From Bacteroides congonensis (lineage in GTDB: Bacteria; Bacteroidota; Bacteroidia; Bacteroidales; Bacteroidaceae), in assembly GCF_900130125.1 (NCBI RefSeq), contig NZ_FQXY01000011.1, positions 62,001 through 126,000 on the forward strand: a stretch of DNA of 64,000 nucleotides. Direction: 5' to 3'. Every line of letters begins with the position of its first letter. Positions within the stretch are counted from its first letter, which is position 1. The notes under the pieces are model-generated. The model saw nothing but the letters and a program-made list of their open reading frames with translations. It searched no databases and was not told the origin of the DNA. Shown piece after piece: positions 60,702 to 64,000 of the stretch. Made by a program: the position numbers and the translations under genes.

Positions 60702-61961
60702 TCAATCATTTACCTGCTTGGATAAGTTTTCTTTTTCTTTTAGCTCCTTATATCTCTCTATGGCATGTTTACGACTCATAAGTATTTGCCAGCGATATAC
60801 CCAACAGGTAGTAAGGAAATAGATACCCGCCTGTAACCACAAAGCTTTGTATTCAAAAGCCACTTCACTCAAAGTTGCTCCCATATTATTGATTTTTACA
60901 AAACCATTGATCCCGAAAGTAGACGGGAATATGTAAGATACATATTTCCAGAACGGAGGAATCGCAGCCCCTGGCCAGGAAATTCCTGATATAAATAGCA
61001 AAGGAACGGATGTGAATACAAAAATCAGCATACACGTTTCCCGGTTACGAATGGCAATGGACGTTGTCATAGCAAAGAAAATACAAGCCGCCAAATAAGG
61101 AACAACGAATAATACTAATGAACCGGGTTGTCCGATTTGGTTGAGGCTGAATAGTCGTGGTACGATATGTAGCACATAGAAAGCCACCAATACATAAACC
61201 ATAAAATAACTCAGCCCTTTTCCGAGTACGATTCGCAATGTACCGTTATAATGCCGGTTGATGGGTACGAGATCCTTGAACCGATTATTTTCACGGGCCG
61301 TTCCGGCAGCAAGACCGATGCCGAGCAATAATGTCTGTTGAATAATCAATACCAGTACGGCAGGAATCAGGAAAGCGGCGAATCCGGCAGTAGGATTGAA
61401 TATCGAAATCTCCTCATATTCTATCGGATAAGCAGTTATCTCATCCTGCCGGTCGGTTGTATTGCCGCTACGGGCAATCTTAATATCCTGATTCATATCC
61501 AATGAAACGGCGGTATTGGCTATCAGCATGGACTTATAATAAAGTAATCCGCTCATATCACAATAGATGCTGACTTGCGTCTGCTTTCCTTTTGCGATAT
61601 TATCACTGAAATCCGAAGGAATGTAAATGATGCCATACGCACGTCTGTTCTTCAGCATTTGCTTGGCTTCTTCCATATCGGCACAATAAGATACGATTTG
61701 AATATCGGGCGTAGCATCTACTTTCCGGAGATATTCGCGACTCAAAGAGGAATGGGAATCGTCCACAACAACGGCAGGAACTTCGCGCACCACTTCATTG
61801 TCATAGATAAAGCTATACAGCAGTGGATAGCCCAACGGGACGAGTATAAAGAATATCAGTACCCCCTGGTCGCGGAAAGTTGTCTGAAACTCCCGCTTCC
61901 AGATATAAAACAGGTCATTGATGCCTTGGGCTATCTTATCTTTTAATTTTATATCTTTCAT
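60702..61961 (-). CDS. ABC-2 type transporter permease (YhhJ-like)
   Basis: A 419-residue ABC-2 permease. An N-terminal membrane helix (about 28-50), a large periplasmic loop (50-190: AVVVDDSHSSLSREYLRKVD, AYGIIYIPSDFSDNIAKGKQ), then five membrane helices from about 205. This matches permeases of the DrrB/YhhJ group that form drug or lipid exporters with an HlyD adaptor. It directly follows the second permease (stop and start are adjacent) and is the last gene of the operon within the window. No ATPase gene is inside the window. Confidence 0.9.
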   Translation of the reverse strand: MKDIKLKDKIAQGINDLFYIWKREFQTTFRDQGVLIFFILVPLGYPLLYSFIYDNEVVREVPAVVVDDSHSSLSREYLRKVDATPDIQIVSYCADMEEAKQMLKNRRAYGIIYIPSDFSDNIAKGKQTQVSIYCDMSGLLYYKSMLIANTAVSLDMNQDIKIARSGNTTDRQDEITAYPIEYEEISIFNPTAGFAAFLIPAVLVLIIQQTLLLGIGLAAGTARENNRFKDLVPINRHYNGTLRIVLGKGLSYFMVYVLVAFYVLHIVPRLFSLNQIGQPGSLVLFVVPYLAACIFFAMTTSIAIRNRETCMLIFVFTSVPLLFISGISWPGAAIPPFWKYVSYIFPSTFGINGFVKINNMGATLSEVAFEYKALWLQAGIYFLTTCWVYRWQILMSRKHAIERYKELKEKENLSKQVND

Positions 61962-63143
61962 TTAGGGTATGTATTTATAGTAAACCAATGCTTCTTTCAA
62001 GCGGTGAACCACGAAGAAAGGAAGCATCATGAATATTAATAAGGCCATATAGTTACTCCATGAGTAAGCCATGCTATATCCGTTGAGCGCCTGATCTACA
62101 TAAATCAGGAAATAGTGACGCAGCGGAAACAGATTGCTCAAAGCCTGCAAAACAGGATGCATCGCCATCACCGGAAATGAGAAACCGGAAATAGAGAACG
62201 ATATGACACCCCATAACGAAGCGAAGCTTAGTCCGAGCCGCAGAGTAGGCAGAGTCCCTATCATGAGAATTCCGCAACACTGTGATGCCAGCACAAGACA
62301 GAGTGTGGCGAATATCATGGGAAAGATACCGCTATTGCAAGGAAAATGCAGGAAACCATATAAGTATACATTATAAAATATACCCATAATGAAAAAGATT
62401 ACCGTATGTGGAAGTAACTTTCCTGCTAATGCAATATAAATAGAGTTATTACTCATACGCAGCCACTCACGGGCGGTACGATCTTTGATTTCCACACCGA
62501 TAGAGTAAACAGTGACCATGAATATAAGCAACATGAGTACTCCCGGTATCAGCGTATTGCATAGATATACCGAATAATTCAACCAGGGATTATTCAACGG
62601 ATGCGTATCTATCACGATAGGTTGCAGAAATCCCATAGCCTGATCTTCCGTAGCTCCTTTGGCATATAGCGTGGTACGTGTGGCAGAGCCTGCTGTCAGT
62701 TCCCCCATCATTTTCATATCCCTGAAAAGCAGGGAACCTGCAATCAGGTATGAATAGTTGGTATAGAAAGAAATCTTGGGTTGCCGCTGGCTTTGTGCTT
62801 CCGCCGACAAGCCTTTGGGTATATAAAAGAACCCGTAGATTTTTCCTTCCTGTACGGCTATACGTGCATCCGTCACATTACTGTAATGGGCGACGACACC
62901 TGTCTGCGAAAAAGCATCCAGATTGCGTACGATATTGCGGGACGTAGGCGAATCATCCATATCCACCACACCGGCAGGAAGATCCTTCGGCAGTCCCGAA
63001 TCCATTAAAGTGGTGAAGAAGATATAGCAGAAAAGTGGGGCGATGACCATGCAGAAGAGATAAAGCGGTCGTGATACCAACCGCCGGCATTCTCTTTGCA
63101 TGACCTGCCACAATGCTATATATTTCTTTTCTCTCTCTTTCAT
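61962..63143 (-). CDS. ABC-2 type transporter permease
   Basis: A 393-residue permease of the same family as the following gene: a membrane helix (about 22-45), a periplasmic loop with AGVVDMDDSPTSRNIVRNLD and YGFFYIPKGLSAEAQSQRQ, then five membrane helices (SVYLCNTLIPGVLMLLIFMV onward). Paired permeases of this type form a heterodimer. It starts two bases after the HlyD-type gene ends. Confidence 0.9.
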   Translation of the reverse strand: MKEREKKYIALWQVMQRECRRLVSRPLYLFCMVIAPLFCYIFFTTLMDSGLPKDLPAGVVDMDDSPTSRNIVRNLDAFSQTGVVAHYSNVTDARIAVQEGKIYGFFYIPKGLSAEAQSQRQPKISFYTNYSYLIAGSLLFRDMKMMGELTAGSATRTTLYAKGATEDQAMGFLQPIVIDTHPLNNPWLNYSVYLCNTLIPGVLMLLIFMVTVYSIGVEIKDRTAREWLRMSNNSIYIALAGKLLPHTVIFFIMGIFYNVYLYGFLHFPCNSGIFPMIFATLCLVLASQCCGILMIGTLPTLRLGLSFASLWGVISFSISGFSFPVMAMHPVLQALSNLFPLRHYFLIYVDQALNGYSMAYSWSNYMALLIFMMLPFFVVHRLKEALVYYKYIP

Positions 63144-63145
63144 GA

Positions 63146-64000
63146 TTACTTATCAATGACAACTGACATGCCTGGACGAAGATTTTCGACTTTTTCCATC
63201 GGAGATGCTTTCACTTCGAATGTTTTCAGGTCAAACTGGCCGGTCGTCTTGGTAGCCTTCCAGGCTGCGTAACTACCCAAGTCCTTCATATAATACACTT
63301 TGAGTTTGATCGCTTTATTATCCAAAGCCGGAACGACTGCTTCAAATTCAGTTCCCATAGTCAGGTTTTTAAGCAGGTCTTCGCGCACATTGAACGTTAT
63401 CCACATGTCATTCAGTTCGGCAATATTCATGATAGGTGCGCCGGTACCTACCAGTTCTCCTACCTTCGGGAAAATCTCCGAAACCTCTCCGGCTGCCGGA
63501 GCGATAAGATAAGTCTCCTTGATGTAAGATTCAACTTCGGCAACGGCTCCTTTTGCACGGTTGACAAGAGCTTCCGCAGCCATTTTGTCCTCACGTTCAG
63601 CTCCGTTCTTTGCCATTGTATATTGTGCTTTTGCAGCTTTCTCGGTAGCGATAGCGGCGTCCCGTTGTGCAGTTACTTCGTCCAGCTTTTGTGCGGGCAT
63701 CACTCCCTGTTCATACAAGTTCTTCACTCTTTTGTATGACTTTTCGGCAATGGTGACTCCCGCCTGTGCTTTCTGCCACATCTCATAAGCGGCCTGAATC
63801 TGTTCCTGACGTGCCCCTTTGATAGCTTTTTCGTTTTGTGCCTGTGCGGCAGCTTCGGCGGCACGTGCCTGTTCCATCTTCGCCACTACATCCGGCGCTT
63901 CCAGGATAGCCAGTGTATCACCGGCATTGACCTGCTGTCCTTCTTTCACGCGAAATTCCAGAATACGTCCCGGAACTTTGCTTGAGACACGATATTCGGT
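63146..64000 (-). CDS. HlyD-family membrane fusion protein (partial)
   Basis: The 3' part (at least 284 residues) of a periplasmic adaptor. The frame is open to the window edge, so the start lies beyond 64000; an in-frame GTG at 63949 is inside the domain and is not the real start. The lipoyl-like half is seen as PGRILEFRVKEGQQVNAGDTLAILEAPD, then a long coiled coil (about 90 residues, Ala/Gln/Lys rich) and the barrel (YLIAPAAGEVSEIFPKVGELV, MNIAELNDMWITFNV, ending LRPGMSVVIDK). It links the permeases to an outer-membrane channel expected upstream. Confidence 0.92.
   Translation of the reverse strand, partial: TEYRVSSKVPGRILEFRVKEGQQVNAGDTLAILEAPDVVAKMEQARAAEAAAQAQNEKAIKGARQEQIQAAYEMWQKAQAGVTIAEKSYKRVKNLYEQGVMPAQKLDEVTAQRDAAIATEKAAKAQYTMAKNGAEREDKMAAEALVNRAKGAVAEVESYIKETYLIAPAAGEVSEIFPKVGELVGTGAPIMNIAELNDMWITFNVREDLLKNLTMGTEFEAVVPALDNKAIKLKVYYMKDLGSYAAWKATKTTGQFDLKTFEVKASPMEKVENLRPGMSVVIDK

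Noticed and set aside
63949..64000. GTG at 63949 as the start of the HlyD gene
   Set aside because: The frame continues upstream with conserved adaptor sequence (PGRILEFRV), so the real start lies outside the window.

Overview
The window reads as chromosomal DNA of a Bacteroides species (Bacteroidota). The evidence is a SusC/SusD pair with a hybrid two-component regulator, Bacteroidales protein families (DUF4488, DUF6562, DUF3575), and many promoters of the Bacteroides type (TTTG, about 19 bases, TAnnTTTG). The species cannot be fixed from the sequence alone. I saw no rRNA, tRNA, CRISPR array, intact insertion sequence or phage.

Layout. 1-2.1 kb: asnS and a DUF4488 lipocalin-like protein. 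2.2-14.4 kb: a minus-strand lipid A/core oligosaccharide operon, read waaA, lauroyl-type acyltransferase, kdsB, GT4, GT90, GT9, two LTA-synthase-like transferases, GT4, GT4, with a small XRE regulator upstream. 15.4-17.1 kb: an AAA-ATPase/PD-(D/E)XK protein. 17.4-37.1 kb: a polysaccharide utilization locus (PUL): GH88 lipoprotein, hybrid two-component sensor, heparinase II/III-type lyase A, DUF3575 protein, two DUF6562 lipoproteins, lyase B, SusC, SusD. 37.3-40.2 kb: rplM-rpsI-rpsB-tsf, with structured leaders. 40.3-44.5 kb: yciH/SUI1, rex, a FAH-family enzyme, ispF, a phosphoesterase and an ExoX-tail-like protein. 44.5-46.4 kb: an unusual structured element around a gene with MerR-like, sigma-4-like and RNA polymerase alpha-CTD-like regions. 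46.5-55.1 kb: mnmA, an internally deleted AlbA-type protein, a subtilase, xseA-xseB, ilvE, a DUF975 protein, trmB and mrp. 55.2-59.5 kb: a TlpA-like thioredoxin, a BlaR1/M56-TonB sensor and a BlaI repressor with two visible operators. 59.9-60.5 kb: an outer-membrane beta-barrel. 60.7-64.0 kb: a drug-efflux type ABC-2/HlyD set running off the window.

How the parts work together. The PUL encodes capture (SusCD), depolymerisation by beta-elimination (two lyases), removal of the unsaturated uronic acid (GH88) and sensing (hybrid regulator), so the target should be a uronic-acid polysaccharide. There is no sulfatase. No SusE/F-type binding protein follows susD. Instead, a fimbria-like DUF3575/DUF6562 module lies between the two lyases, and one of its lipoproteins ends in a region resembling the Lcl_C/DUF1566 fold. 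The GH88 and lyase A promoters share ACGAAAWCAAAGTC at exactly the same distance (75 bases, start to start) upstream of their -7 boxes, a strong candidate regulator site.

The most unusual non-coding structure is at 44.68-45.27 kb. Two 127-base inverted arms carry eight copies of a 9-mer in mirrored order. Their sequence differences are almost all G-U compatible if the plus strand is transcribed. This sits directly beside the alpha-CTD-like regulator gene, whose own 5' leader holds a second, nested long hairpin.
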